From Kofleriaceae bacterium (GTDB taxonomy: Bacteria; Myxococcota_A; Polyangia; Haliangiales; Haliangiaceae), in NCBI GenBank assembly GCA_018058095.1, contig JAGPCO010000031.1:1-62524 (forward strand): a stretch of DNA of 62,524 nucleotides, in the 5' to 3' direction. Of this stretch, positions 30,359 through 40,227 are shown piece by piece; the first letter of the stretch is position 1, and the number at the start of each line of letters is the position of its first letter. The notes below the pieces were generated by a model. It was given only the letters and a program-made list of their open reading frames with translations. It made no database searches and was not told the DNA's origin. Made by a program: the position numbers and the translations under genes.

Positions 30359-33211
30359 TCAGGGCCCGGGCGGCGGCGGGCCGCTGCCCGATCCGGAGCC
30401 GCCGCCGGGGGGACGACCGCCGCCGGGCGGCCCGCCGCCGCCCGGCCCGCCGCCCTCGTCGGGGATGAGGGCCGGGACGGCGACCTGCACCGACACGGCC
30501 TGCTCGGCCGGAGCGGCGCCGACGGTGATGCTCTGGCAGTACGCCGGCAGCACGTCGCCGTGGCGCTCGCCGTAGCCCATCGCCGCCATGCCCTGGATCT
30601 CCGTCGGGAAGGTGACCGCACACACCGTGTAGGGACCGGGCACCACCTCGGGGAAACGTGCGGCGCCGCCCTGCGGCAGGATGGCCCACTGCGAGCTGCC
30701 GGTGCTGGCCATGCCCAGGCGCAGGCCGAGCTCGCGCTGGTTGGCCGCAGCGATGAGGCCGCTGGCCAGCCACACGCTGGCGACGCCGACCGTGCCCGCG
30801 CGCGCCACCAGGTTGGCGACCACGGTCACCCCGCCCTTCTCGACCGCGAGGTCGACCTTGCTCTCCTTGCCCGACTCGACCACGACCTCCTTGGAGTAGA
30901 AGCGCATGCCGACCATCGGCATGCCGAGCGTGGCCGACACCTTGTAGGTGTCGGGCGCGAGCTTGTCGAAGCGGTACGCGCCGTCGGGGCCCGACGCGAC
31001 GTTGAACAGTGCGCTCGGGGTCGACACCGCCTGCGCGGTGACGAACACGCCCTCGGCCGGCTGCCCGCCCTGGCGCAGGACGCCGGTCAGGGCGCCGTAC
31101 GGCTGGATGGTCAAGACCAGCTCGCCCTCGCGCGGGTCGCCGGCGGCGATGCGCTGGCCGGCCGAACGGCCGCGCTCGGGGTGCTCGGCGACGATCGTGA
31201 TCTCGCCCGGGCCAAAGCCGGCCAGGGCGAAGGCGCCGTCGGCGTCGGTGGTCGCGCTCTTGGCCCGGCCCATCGGCGGTCCACCCCGGCCCTGGCCCTG
31301 CGCTGACGAGCCCGTGCCGAACAGCTGGCGCCCGGCCAGCACGGTGGCGTCGGCCACCGGCTGCCCGCTGGGGTCGACGACCCGCCCGGCCAGCAGGCGT
31401 CCGCGGGTGACGGTGATGGTGCCGACGTCGGCGACCTTGCCCGGCTCGACCGTGACCTGCACGGTCTTGCCGTCGATGCGCGGGCCGCGCACGCTCAGGC
31501 GGTACTCGCTCGGCGGCAGGCCGTCGAGCACGAACGCACCGTCAGCGCCGGCGAAGGTCTCCTGGGTCATGCCGACCCCGACCACGAACAGGTCGGGCAC
31601 GGTGCCGTCGGCCAGGACCACCTTGCCGCGCACGCCGCCCTCGACCTGGAGCACCAGCTTGAGGTCGGTCGTGCCGGCCTCGGCCTCGGTGCCCTCCCCG
31701 GCCCAGCCGCGCCCACGCGCCGCCGACGTGGCCCGGTTGGCCCGGACCATGTAGCTGCCCTTGGCCAGCCCGGTCAGGCGGAAGCGCCCACCGGAGTCGG
31801 TCAGGTCCTGCGGGAACCCACGCAGCCGGAACTGCTGGCCCAGGTCCTGGCCGCCGCCGCGCCGGCCGGCGTTTCGGCCCATGGCCCGGAAGTTCGGCCC
31901 GGCCGACACCTGCACGCCCTCGACTGGATCGCCGCGCGGATCGACGACGACGCCGGCGATGATCCCGGTCACGTCCAGGCGGATGGTCAGCGGCGCGGGA
32001 TCGCCAGCGCTGGCGTCGACCTCGACGGTGTCGGAGCTGCCGCTGTCGTGGCTGGCCGCCAGCGCCAGCTTCTTGCGCGGCAGGCCGGCGACGGTGAAGG
32101 CGCCGGTGGCGTCGGTGTACGCCTGGCGCGGCGCGTCGCCGACGAAGGAGTTGCTGGCCACGCCGATCCGGACCCGGGCCGAGGCCGCCGGCGCGCCCGC
32201 GCCGTCGACGACCTTGCCGGTCACCGTCACGCCGGGTGCGAGTTCGATCCGCACGCCGTCGCGCGGGGTGACACCATCGAGGGTGAGGATCGACGACGAG
32301 CCGGGCGCGAAGTCGTCGTGGCGAGCGACCAGGCGCACGCTGCCCGCCGGTAGCGCGGCGAAGCGAAAGGCCCCGTCGGCGCCGGTCAGCACGCCGTCGC
32401 GCCGCTCGTCCCCTTCCGTCCAGTCCGACGCGCCGACGAAGTTGACGCGCGCGCCGGCGACCGGGCCGGCCGGCCCGACCACCACGCCGCTGACGGCGGC
32501 GCCCGGCACCACCGTGACCCGGACCTCGGTCTTGGGCGGCGTCACGCTGGCGCGCGTGAACGACTTGGCCATGCCGTCGGCCCACGCCACCACCTCGTAG
32601 CCACCTGGCATCACGACCGGGAACACCACCCGGCCGGCGCCGTCGCTGGTGCCGGCGAGGGTGTCGAAGTTGCCGCGCAGCTCGACCGAGGCCTTACCGA
32701 CCGGCGCGCCGGCGCGGTCGACGGTGAGGACCTCGACCTGCGCGCCGGGACGGAGCTGGAGGATGACCGGCTCGGTGGCCGCGGCCAGCCGGACCGTGGC
32801 CGGCCCGGCCACACCGCCGGCGGCGCGCGCCACCAGCGAGTAGGTGCGGCCGACCAGCTGATCGAAGGAGAACGAGCCGTCGTCCTCGCTCACCGCCGTC
32901 CGCGGCGGGTTCGACGCCAGCACCACGGTGGCGCCACCGACCGGCTGCAGCTGGGCGTCGACGACCTGGCCCTCGAGGATCATGGCGCCGACCGGATCGT
33001 CGTCGACCCAAACCATCGTGCCCGCGCCGGTGTCGCCACCTCGATCGCCCCGGTCGGGGCCGGGCCCGCCCGCCCCACCACCGCCGGTCACCACCGGGGC
33101 CGCCGGCGCGGGTTGGCGCGGCGCGTCGCGACCGCTGCGCCACCACCAGGTGCCAGCCACCCCGACGAGGAGGAGCGTGAGGGGAACCAACCAGATCAGC
33201 GTGCGCCGCAT
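30359..33211 (-). CDS. Membrane-anchored carboxypeptidase-regulatory repeat protein
   Basis: The 950-residue product has an N-terminal uncleaved-looking helix (LIWLVPLTLLLVGVAGTWWW), a Gly/Asp-rich linker, and then about nine tandem CarboxypepD_reg/Cna-B-like beta-sandwich repeats. Each repeat has the pattern GxVVDxxGxPVxxAxVxxxxxxxxxxxTDxxGxFxxxGLxxGxYxLxA. Examples are ILEGQVVDAQLQPVGGATVV and ITGIIAGVVVDPRGDPVEGV (the latter from memory of the pattern around residue 440). The C-terminus is a Pro/Gly/Ser-rich tail. It is probably a long periplasmic or cell-surface rod tethered to the inner membrane. No catalytic domain is visible. Confidence 0.78.
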   Translation of the reverse strand: MRRTLIWLVPLTLLLVGVAGTWWWRSGRDAPRQPAPAAPVVTGGGGAGGPGPDRGDRGGDTGAGTMVWVDDDPVGAMILEGQVVDAQLQPVGGATVVLASNPPRTAVSEDDGSFSFDQLVGRTYSLVARAAGGVAGPATVRLAAATEPVILQLRPGAQVEVLTVDRAGAPVGKASVELRGNFDTLAGTSDGAGRVVFPVVMPGGYEVVAWADGMAKSFTRASVTPPKTEVRVTVVPGAAVSGVVVGPAGPVAGARVNFVGASDWTEGDERRDGVLTGADGAFRFAALPAGSVRLVARHDDFAPGSSSILTLDGVTPRDGVRIELAPGVTVTGKVVDGAGAPAASARVRIGVASNSFVGDAPRQAYTDATGAFTVAGLPRKKLALAASHDSGSSDTVEVDASAGDPAPLTIRLDVTGIIAGVVVDPRGDPVEGVQVSAGPNFRAMGRNAGRRGGGQDLGQQFRLRGFPQDLTDSGGRFRLTGLAKGSYMVRANRATSAARGRGWAGEGTEAEAGTTDLKLVLQVEGGVRGKVVLADGTVPDLFVVGVGMTQETFAGADGAFVLDGLPPSEYRLSVRGPRIDGKTVQVTVEPGKVADVGTITVTRGRLLAGRVVDPSGQPVADATVLAGRQLFGTGSSAQGQGRGGPPMGRAKSATTDADGAFALAGFGPGEITIVAEHPERGRSAGQRIAAGDPREGELVLTIQPYGALTGVLRQGGQPAEGVFVTAQAVSTPSALFNVASGPDGAYRFDKLAPDTYKVSATLGMPMVGMRFYSKEVVVESGKESKVDLAVEKGGVTVVANLVARAGTVGVASVWLASGLIAAANQRELGLRLGMASTGSSQWAILPQGGAARFPEVVPGPYTVCAVTFPTEIQGMAAMGYGERHGDVLPAYCQSITVGAAPAEQAVSVQVAVPALIPDEGGGPGGGGPPGGGRPPGGGSGSGSGPPPPGP

Positions 33212-33314
33212 GTCGTTACAGCTAGCACCCCGTGGGATGGATCACGAGGACCTGGGTGGCCGGCGCGCTTCGAAACGAGGATCAGATCACCGACCGCGCT
33301 CGCCCGAGCAGGTA

Positions 33315-33343
33315 TTGTGTCGCCTTCGGGTTCGCGTTAGAAC
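33315..33343 (+). promoter_or_regulatory. Candidate promoter of the 33387 lipoprotein gene
   Basis: TTGTGT (33315-33320) and TAGAAC (33338-33343) are 17 bases apart, in a patch noticeably richer in A and T than the surroundings. A leader of about 37 bases with GGGGGA before the ATG would follow. Confidence 0.35.
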
Positions 33344-33386
33344 CTGACTTGTCTTCATCTCCATCTCAGCCTATCGGGGGACTTAC

Positions 33387-34352
33387 ATGCGTTGTTTCCG
33401 CCTTTCGTCCGTGTCGCTCGCCTCGTGCCTGGCCGCCTCCCTCATCGCCTGCGGTGGTGGTGACGACGGTGACGGTGGCACCACCCCGACCGGGGAGCAC
33501 TACAAGTTCGTCGTCGACGGCGCCAACGTGCCGAGCAGCAACACCGAGGTCAACATGTACGGCCTCGACCTCGATGGCGATCTGCCAGACGGGGACAGCA
33601 ACGTCGACAACCAGCTCGGCTCGGTGCTCGCCTTCCTCGGCAGCCAGGGCTTCGACGCGGGCGAGGCCGTGACCGAGGCCATCAACGACGGCAGCATCGC
33701 CATCCTGGCCGACCTGCAGACCCCGTCGTTCTCGTCGGCGGCCGGCGCCGGCCTGCAGATCCGCCTGGGCGACTCGGCCACGATCATGCCGACCCCGTGC
33801 GACACCGCGATGCCGCCCGTGTGCGGCGCCCACCTGATGGGCACCGGCATGTTCACGCTCGCCGCCGGTTCGCCGACCGACGCCATCGTCACCGGCTCCA
33901 TCGTCAGCGGCGTGTTCAACGGCGGCCCGGGCAAGCTGGCCCTGCAGATCGCCCTGACCGGCGCGCCCATCAACATCAACCTGATCGGCGCCAAGGCGCG
34001 CCTGTCGGGCATGTCGGCCGACGCCATCACCACTGGCATCGTCGCCGGCGCGATCCCCAAGACCGAGGTCGACACGATGTTGATCCCGGCCGTCGCGACG
34101 CAGATCAACGGCCTGGTCCAGTCCGACTGCACCCCGCCGCTCACCCCGCCCGCGTGCGGCTGCGCCGATGGCTCGGGCGCGCGCCTGGCCATCCAGCTGC
34201 TCGACAAGGCCCCGGTCGACTGCATGGTCACCGGCCAGGAGATCCTCGAGAACGAGGCGCTCAGCGCGTTCTTCGCCGCCGATGTCACCATCGAAGGCAC
34301 GCCGGCGCTGTCGCTCGGCCTCGGCGTGAGCGCGGTCAAGGCCACGTTCTGA
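33387..34352 (+). CDS. Lipoprotein with acidic DxDGD motif
   Basis: The 321-residue product has a signal peptide with lipobox LIAC and a Gly/Asp linker. A conserved-looking block follows: HYKFVVDGANVPSSNTEVN, then YGLDLDGDLPDGDSNVDNQ and LGSVLAFLG (about residues 36-88). The Asp-rich part resembles a calcium-binding loop. The rest is strand-rich with a Cys pair (TPCDTAMPPVCG) and a second Cys cluster (DCTPPLTPPACGC). I recognise the overall look from myxobacterial lipoproteins but no named family. It has its own leadered promoter candidate and a downstream hairpin, so it is a single-gene unit, probably well expressed. Confidence 0.72.
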   Translation: MRCFRLSSVSLASCLAASLIACGGGDDGDGGTTPTGEHYKFVVDGANVPSSNTEVNMYGLDLDGDLPDGDSNVDNQLGSVLAFLGSQGFDAGEAVTEAINDGSIAILADLQTPSFSSAAGAGLQIRLGDSATIMPTPCDTAMPPVCGAHLMGTGMFTLAAGSPTDAIVTGSIVSGVFNGGPGKLALQIALTGAPININLIGAKARLSGMSADAITTGIVAGAIPKTEVDTMLIPAVATQINGLVQSDCTPPLTPPACGCADGSGARLAIQLLDKAPVDCMVTGQEILENEALSAFFAADVTIEGTPALSLGLGVSAVKATF

Positions 34353-34380
34353 GCTGAGCCGACCACGGCTCCGTGGCAGC

Positions 34381-34402
34381 AGGCCGTCCCTCGGGGCGGC
34401 CT
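34381..34402 (+). terminator. Hairpin terminator after the 33387 lipoprotein gene
   Basis: AGGCCGTCCC and GGGGCGGCCT form a 10-bp stem (one G-T pair) with a two-base loop, 28 bases after the stop; a short run of T follows. A second small inverted repeat CCACGG/CCGTGG lies just before it. Confidence 0.55.
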
Positions 34403-34481
34403 GTCGCCGTTTCGGGCGATGGGCGACCGTGGTCGACCTCGACCGCTTGCCAAGCTCAGCAGCCCGGCCCACCATGCCTCG

Positions 34482-35561
34482 GTGCGGCACCTCGTGATCC
34501 TCGCCGGCGGCTCCGGCACCCGCCTGTGGCCAGCCAGCCGGAAGGACCGACCCAAGCAGTTCCTGCGCCTGGTCGGCGCCGAGACCCTGCTGCAGGCGAC
34601 GGTGCGCCGGGCCCGGGCCATCTCGGGCGGCAGGGTCCTGGTGGTCACCGCCCAGGCCCAGGCCGCGCTGGTCCAGGCCGACAGCCCGACGGTCGAGATC
34701 GTGGCCGAGCCGCTTGGACGCAACACTGCGATCGCCATCGGCCTGGCCGCCACCCTGCTCGCGGCCGACGACCCCGAGGCGATCCTCGGCGTGCTGCCGG
34801 CCGACCAGCACATCACCGACGAGGCCGGCCTGGCCGCGGTGATCGGGCGCGCCTTCGCTGCGGCCGAGCGCGCCGACGTCATCTGCACGGTCGGCGTGGT
34901 GCCGACCCGGGCCGAGACCGGCTACGGCTACCTGCTCACCGGCGCCGACGCCGATCCGCAGGATCCCGGCGTGCGGGTGGTGGAGCGCTTCGTCGAGAAG
35001 CCCGACGCCGCCACCGCGGCGGCCTACCTCGCCGGCGGTCGGCACCTGTGGAACGCCGGCATGTTCTTCGCGCGCGCCCGCGTGCTGCTGGCGGAGATCG
35101 AGCGCCACCTGCCCGCGCTCGGCGCCGCGCTGGTGGCGATCGGCCGCGCCCCCGACCCGGCCGCACGCGCGGCCGCCATCGACGCCGCCTACCGCGGCGC
35201 CGCCAGCGTCTCGATCGACCACGGCGTGATGGAGAAGGCGGCGCGGGTGGTGACCATCCCGGCCGAGGTCGGATGGAACGACGTCGGCTCGTGGGCCGCG
35301 CTGGCTGACCTCGCCCCGGGCGTCGGCCCAGGCGGCGGCGACGCCGCTGGCAACGCCGTGGTCGGCGACGACGTGGTCGTGCTCGACGGCGCCGGCAACG
35401 TGGTCATGAGCGACGGCGGCGTGGTCGCGCTGTGCGGGGTGTCGGACCTGGTGGTGGTGCGCGCCGGCGACGCCGTGCTGGTCCTGCCGCGCGAGCGCGC
35501 GCAGGACGTCAAGGCGGTGATCGCCGAGCTCGAGCGGCGCGGCCTCTTGCGCTACCTCTGA
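34482..35561 (+). CDS. manC: Mannose-1-phosphate guanylyltransferase
   Basis: The 359-residue product carries the nucleotidyltransferase signature ILAGGSGTRLWPASR near the N-terminus and the product-binding RPKQF. ILGVLPADQHITDE, GYGYLLTG, FVEKPDAATA and GVMEKAARVVTIPAEVGWNDVGSW follow. It makes GDP-mannose from mannose-1-phosphate and GTP for polysaccharide and glycoprotein synthesis. The C-terminal isomerase domain of bifunctional enzymes is absent. GTG 34482 places the signature five residues in; a weak CACCAT box lies 6 bases upstream. ATG 34419 would add 21 non-conserved residues. It heads an operon with a phosphohexomutase and a ROK kinase. Confidence 0.92.
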   Translation: MRHLVILAGGSGTRLWPASRKDRPKQFLRLVGAETLLQATVRRARAISGGRVLVVTAQAQAALVQADSPTVEIVAEPLGRNTAIAIGLAATLLAADDPEAILGVLPADQHITDEAGLAAVIGRAFAAAERADVICTVGVVPTRAETGYGYLLTGADADPQDPGVRVVERFVEKPDAATAAAYLAGGRHLWNAGMFFARARVLLAEIERHLPALGAALVAIGRAPDPAARAAAIDAAYRGAASVSIDHGVMEKAARVVTIPAEVGWNDVGSWAALADLAPGVGPGGGDAAGNAVVGDDVVVLDGAGNVVMSDGGVVALCGVSDLVVVRAGDAVLVLPRERAQDVKAVIAELERRGLLRYL

Positions 35562-35580
35562 TCTGATCCGGAAGACCCTC

Positions 35581-36974
35581 ATGAACCCACGCACCTTTCG
35601 CGAGTACGACATCCGCGGCGTCGCCGATCGCGACCTCGACGATCAGACCGTCCGCGCGCTCGGCATGGCGCTGGCCGAGCTGGCGGCCGCCGCCGCGCCG
35701 CCGGGCGCTCGCGCCACGATCGCCGTCGGTCGCGATCCGCGCCTGCACTCCGACCGCCTGTTCGCCGCGCTGGTCGGCGGCCTGTGCGCCGGCGCGGACG
35801 TGATCGACCTCGGCCAGGTGCCGACGCCCGTCCTGTACTTCGCGGCCCACCACCTGGCCCCGACCGCGGCGGTCATGATCACCGGCAGCCACAACCCGGC
35901 CGAGGACAACGGCTTCAAGATGCTGGTCGGGACCGGCAGCCTGCACGGCGCGTCCATCCTCACGCTGCGCGATCGGGTCGCCGCCCTGCGCCCCCTGGCC
36001 GAGGTGACGCCGACCGCCCGCGGGGGGGTGCGCCGGCACGACGTCACCCCGGCCTACCTCGACCACGCGACCAGCCAGCTCCGGCTCGGGCCGCGGCGGA
36101 TGAAGGTGGTGGTCGACGCCGGCAACGGCGCCGGCGGCCCGACCGCGCTCGCCTTGTACCGTCGGCTCGGCTTCGACGTCGTGCCGCTGTACTGCGAGCC
36201 CGATGGCCGGTTCCCCAACCACCACCCCGACCCGACCGTGGCCGCCAACCTGGTCGACCTGCAGCGCACGGTGGCCGAGCACGGCGCCGAGGTCGGGCTG
36301 GCGCTCGATGGCGACGCCGACCGGCTCGGCGCCGTCGACGGCACCGGCCGCATCCTGTGGGGGGACCAGCTGATGATCCTGCTTGGCGAGGCCATCCTCC
36401 GCGAGCAGCCCGGCGCGCGCTTCGTCGGCGAGGTCAAGTGCTCGGCCGCGATGTACCAACGCCTGGCCGCTGCCGGCGGGCAGGTCGAGATGTGGAAGGT
36501 CGGCCACTCGCTCATCAAGGCACGCATGAAGGAGACCGGCGCCGCGCTGGCTGGCGAGATGTCGGGCCACCTGTTCTTCGCCCATCGCTACCTCGGCTTC
36601 GATGACGCCATCTACGCCGGGGCCCGCCTGCTCGAGCTGCTGAGCCGGGGCCCGCACACCCTGGCCGAGCTGGCCGCGACCTTGCCGGCCATGGTCAACA
36701 CGCCGGAGCTGCGGGTCGATTGCCCCGACGAGTCGAAGTTCGCGGTGGTCGCCGCGGTCACCGCCCGGCTGCGGCGCGACCCGCGGGTGATCGGGCTGGT
36801 CGACGTCGACGGGGTACGCGCCTCGTTCGTCGGCGGCTGGGGCCTGGTCCGGGCCTCCAACACCCAGCCGGCGCTGGTGGTGCGCTGCGAGGCCGACGAT
36901 GCGGCGCGACTGGCCGAGGTGCTGGGGATCATCGAGGCGGAGATCGCCGCGGCGCGAGCGGCGGTGGAGGCGCC

Positions 36975-36978
<4 letters not shown>
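35581..36978 (+). CDS. manB: Phosphomannomutase/phosphoglucomutase
   Basis: The 465-residue product is an alpha-D-phosphohexomutase. It starts RTFREYDIRGVADRDL, typical of AlgC-type enzymes. The phosphoserine loop is ITGSHNPAEDNGFKM (about 100-114), the metal-binding loop is LDGDADRLG (about 242-250), and the sugar-specificity loop is GEMSGHLFFAHRYLGFDDA. It interconverts mannose-6-phosphate and mannose-1-phosphate, and probably glucose phosphates, feeding the guanylyltransferase encoded upstream. A GGAAG ribosome site precedes ATG 35581. Its stop overlaps the start of the kinase gene (GTGA). All expected catalytic residues are visible. Confidence 0.92.
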
Positions 36979-37977
<999 letters not shown>

Positions 37978-37979
<2 letters not shown>

Positions 37980-38024
37980 CGAGTCCGACCCCGAATTCCG
38001 GGCGCCGCGACGGCCGGACTCGCT
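37978..38024 (+). terminator. Inverted repeat ending the sugar-activation operon
   Basis: AGCGAGTCCG (37978-37987) pairs perfectly with CGGACTCGCT (38015-38024). The loop contains a smaller CCCG/CGGG pairing around AATTC. The first two bases overlap the TAG stop codon of the ROK kinase. Confidence 0.55.
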
Positions 38025-38156
38025 CAGGCCTCATCTCGGCGGGGCACCGTCATCGCGCGCGTGAGGAGGCAAGGGGTTTCGGCGGAATGGCGACGAGGGT
38101 GCAGACGCCGTCGGGGGTGTGCGGCGTGGACCGACCCGGGCGTCGGCTGAAGCCTC

Positions 38157-38229
38157 CTGCTGTGGACAGGCGCAGGGCGTGGCGCGGGTGGAGACGGGTG
38201 TGGAGAGGGGCAGCGCCTGCCCACAGCAG
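38157..38229. repeat. Long inverted repeat in intergenic gap
   Basis: CTGCTGTGGACAGGCGC (38157-38173) pairs with GCGCCTGCCCACAGCAG (38213-38229), 16 of 17, with a 39-base loop. Outer bases CCCGGGCG (38135-38142) and CGCCCGGG (38232-38239) extend the symmetry. It could fold as a structured RNA or be a mobile-repeat relic; no gene is seen in this 272-base gap. Confidence 0.6.
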
Positions 38230-38251
38230 TCCGCCCGGGCCTGGGTGGGGT

Positions 38252-38665
38252 TCAGCGGGTCCGGGTCAGCTCGATGGCCAGGGCCGCCGCGTCGTCGGTG
38301 TCGGCGCCGACCAGGACGTAGCGCAGGCGCCGGGACCGGTCGTACAGGCGCAGGTGCGGCAACGCGCCGATCTGGTAGGCCCGCGCCACCTCGGAGTCCG
38401 GCTCGCCGATGTCGACCCGGCGGATCACGACGCCGGGCTGGTCGACCAGCGCCGCGCGGAGCGCGGCGTCGAGGCGGTGGCAGGCGGCGCACCAGGTCGC
38501 CCAGAAGTCGACGATGGTGACGTGGTCCTCCACGGTGGCGGCCTCGACGTCGACCATCACCCCTGCGGGCGCCAGTTGCAGCTCGCGCGCCGGCGCGTGC
38601 GCGGCGCCGGCACAGGCCGCGAGCACCAGGCCCAGCGCCGCCGCGGCCCAGCGCAGCTGGCTCAC
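38252..38665 (-). CDS. Thioredoxin-fold lipoprotein
   Basis: The 137-residue product has a signal peptide with lipobox LAAC, a short Ala/Pro linker and a thioredoxin domain. Its active site is WCAAC in VDFWATWCAACHRLD (about 71-85), and a cis-Pro loop GALPHLRLYD follows. It would work in the periplasm as a disulfide reductase or exchanger. It ends the pseudokinase-PilZ/J-Hsp70 operon; its GTG start overlaps the Hsp70 stop (GTGA). A lipid-anchored periplasmic protein following three cytoplasmic signalling/chaperone proteins is unexpected and may simply share the transcript. Confidence 0.85.
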   Translation of the reverse strand: MSQLRWAAAALGLVLAACAGAAHAPARELQLAPAGVMVDVEAATVEDHVTIVDFWATWCAACHRLDAALRAALVDQPGVVIRRVDIGEPDSEVARAYQIGALPHLRLYDRSRRLRYVLVGADTDDAAALAIELTRTR

Positions 38666-40227
38666 CGTGGCGACGCCTCGAGGCTGCCGGCCAGGCGATC
38701 GACGTCGGCCCGGCCCAGGCCGGCGTGGAGCACGGCCTCGAGCTGCGGTCGCTCACCCGACACCAGCTCGGTCGCGGCCAGGCGCAGGGTCCCGTCCACG
38801 TCGAGGGTCAGCTCGATCATGATCAGGATCTCGCCGGCCGGCGCGTCGGCCAGGTCGACCACGGCGTACCGGCCGAGGTGGCGCTGATCGTCGACACCGC
38901 CGTCGCCCTCCCACAGGTCGAACTCGAGCCGGCGCTGGCCGTCCCGGCTGGTCGCGAGCAGGCGATGCTCGCGGGTGGGGATGACCGTGCTGCCGGGGAT
39001 CGCGACCTGGCGCGGACCATCCCCGACGGAGATCGACACCCCGCGCGCGCACACGTCGATGAGCAGGATGCCCTCGATCCGGCCCTCCAGGCGGGCCACC
39101 TCGAGCGCGGCGCCGATCGCCACCACCTCGTCGGGGTTGGGCACGACGACCGGCGGCCGGCCGAAGGCGCGCGCCAGCCGCTCCTGCACCGCCGGCATCC
39201 GCGTCATGCCACCGACCAGCAGCACCTCGTCGACCTCGGCCGCGGTGCGCCCGGCGCGCTCGAGCGCGGCCAGGCACGGCGCCTCGAGGCGGCGCAACAT
39301 GGGCGCGGCCCACAGCTCGAGCTCGTCGCGCCGCAGCGTGCGCTCGAGGGTCAGGGCCCGCCCCGACGGCAGCTGGGCCAGGCGTGGGACCACCAGGTCG
39401 GCGGTGTGCGACAGCGACAGCTCGTGCTTGCCGGCCTGGGCGGCCCGGCGCAGGCGGTCGAGTGCGATCGGGTCGACGAACAGGTCGACCCCCTTGTCGC
39501 GCTTGGCCTCGCGCGCGAGCTGCTCGACGATCGTGCGATCGACGTCGTCGCCGCCGAGGAACGCGTCGCCGGTGGTGGCCAGCACCTCGAAGTGGCCCCG
39601 CTCGACGTCGACCATCGACACGTCGAACGTGCCGCCCCCGAGGTCACACACGGCGTAGCGGCGGTCGACGCCGCGGTGGGCGCCGAACCCGAGCGCCGCC
39701 GCGGTCGGCTCGCTGATGAGTCGGCGCACGACCAGGCCAGCGATGGCGGCCGCGTCCTTGGTCGCCTGACGCTGCGCGCTGTCGAACCAGGCTGGCACGG
39801 TGATGACCGCCTCGGTCACCGCCTCGCCGAACGCGTGCTCGGCGATCTGCCGCAGGCGGCGCAGGACCAGGGCCGACACCTCTTCCGGGCTGACCCGCCG
39901 CCCCCCGGTCAGCTCGATCAGGGTGTCGCCGTTGCTGGCGGGCACCAGCCGGTACGGCAGCCGCTTGGCCAGGGCCTGCACGTCCGGGTGCTGGAACGGG
40001 CGCCCGAGCAGGCGCTTGACCGCGAACACGGTGTGCTCGGGCTGCTCCTCGAGCCCGGCGATCGCCTGCTCTCCCACCACCGGACCCTCGTCGGCGAACC
40101 ACACCAGCGACGGCATGGTGGTGGCGCCCTCCGGGGTGGTCAGGATCCGCGGCCGACCGTCGCGGTCGATCACCGCGACCGCCGAGTTGCTGGTGCCGAG
40201 ATCGATGCCGATGGCCCGCCCGCTCAT
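38662..40227 (-). CDS. Hsp70/DnaK-like chaperone, short form
   Basis: The 521-residue product has the full actin-like ATPase domain. GIDLGTSNSAVAV is at the N-terminus, followed by VPAWFDSAQRQATKDAA, the linker-side SEPTAAALGFG, CDLGGGTFDVSM (about 185-200) and VLLVGGMTRMPAVQ (about 330). A beta substrate-binding domain follows but the long alpha-helical lid of DnaK (about 640 residues) is missing, as in HscC-like Hsp70s. It hydrolyses ATP to bind client proteins and needs a J-protein; the gene just upstream encodes a J-like domain. ATG 40227 overlaps that gene's stop (ATGA), so the pair is likely made in fixed ratio. Confidence 0.9.
   Translation of the reverse strand: MSGRAIGIDLGTSNSAVAVIDRDGRPRILTTPEGATTMPSLVWFADEGPVVGEQAIAGLEEQPEHTVFAVKRLLGRPFQHPDVQALAKRLPYRLVPASNGDTLIELTGGRRVSPEEVSALVLRRLRQIAEHAFGEAVTEAVITVPAWFDSAQRQATKDAAAIAGLVVRRLISEPTAAALGFGAHRGVDRRYAVCDLGGGTFDVSMVDVERGHFEVLATTGDAFLGGDDVDRTIVEQLAREAKRDKGVDLFVDPIALDRLRRAAQAGKHELSLSHTADLVVPRLAQLPSGRALTLERTLRRDELELWAAPMLRRLEAPCLAALERAGRTAAEVDEVLLVGGMTRMPAVQERLARAFGRPPVVVPNPDEVVAIGAALEVARLEGRIEGILLIDVCARGVSISVGDGPRQVAIPGSTVIPTREHRLLATSRDGQRRLEFDLWEGDGGVDDQRHLGRYAVVDLADAPAGEILIMIELTLDVDGTLRLAATELVSGERPQLEAVLHAGLGRADVDRLAGSLEASPR

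Noticed and set aside
33219-33224. TAGCTG before ATG 33211 as a leaderless box
   Set aside because: It ends in G and the spacing is 7; it may be a weak member of the pattern but is not distinctive enough to annotate.
38031-38756. A gene in the 37980-38251 gap
   Set aside because: Open frames there are Arg/Pro/Ala-rich shadows of the Trx gene and of the inverted repeat, without a start context or motif.
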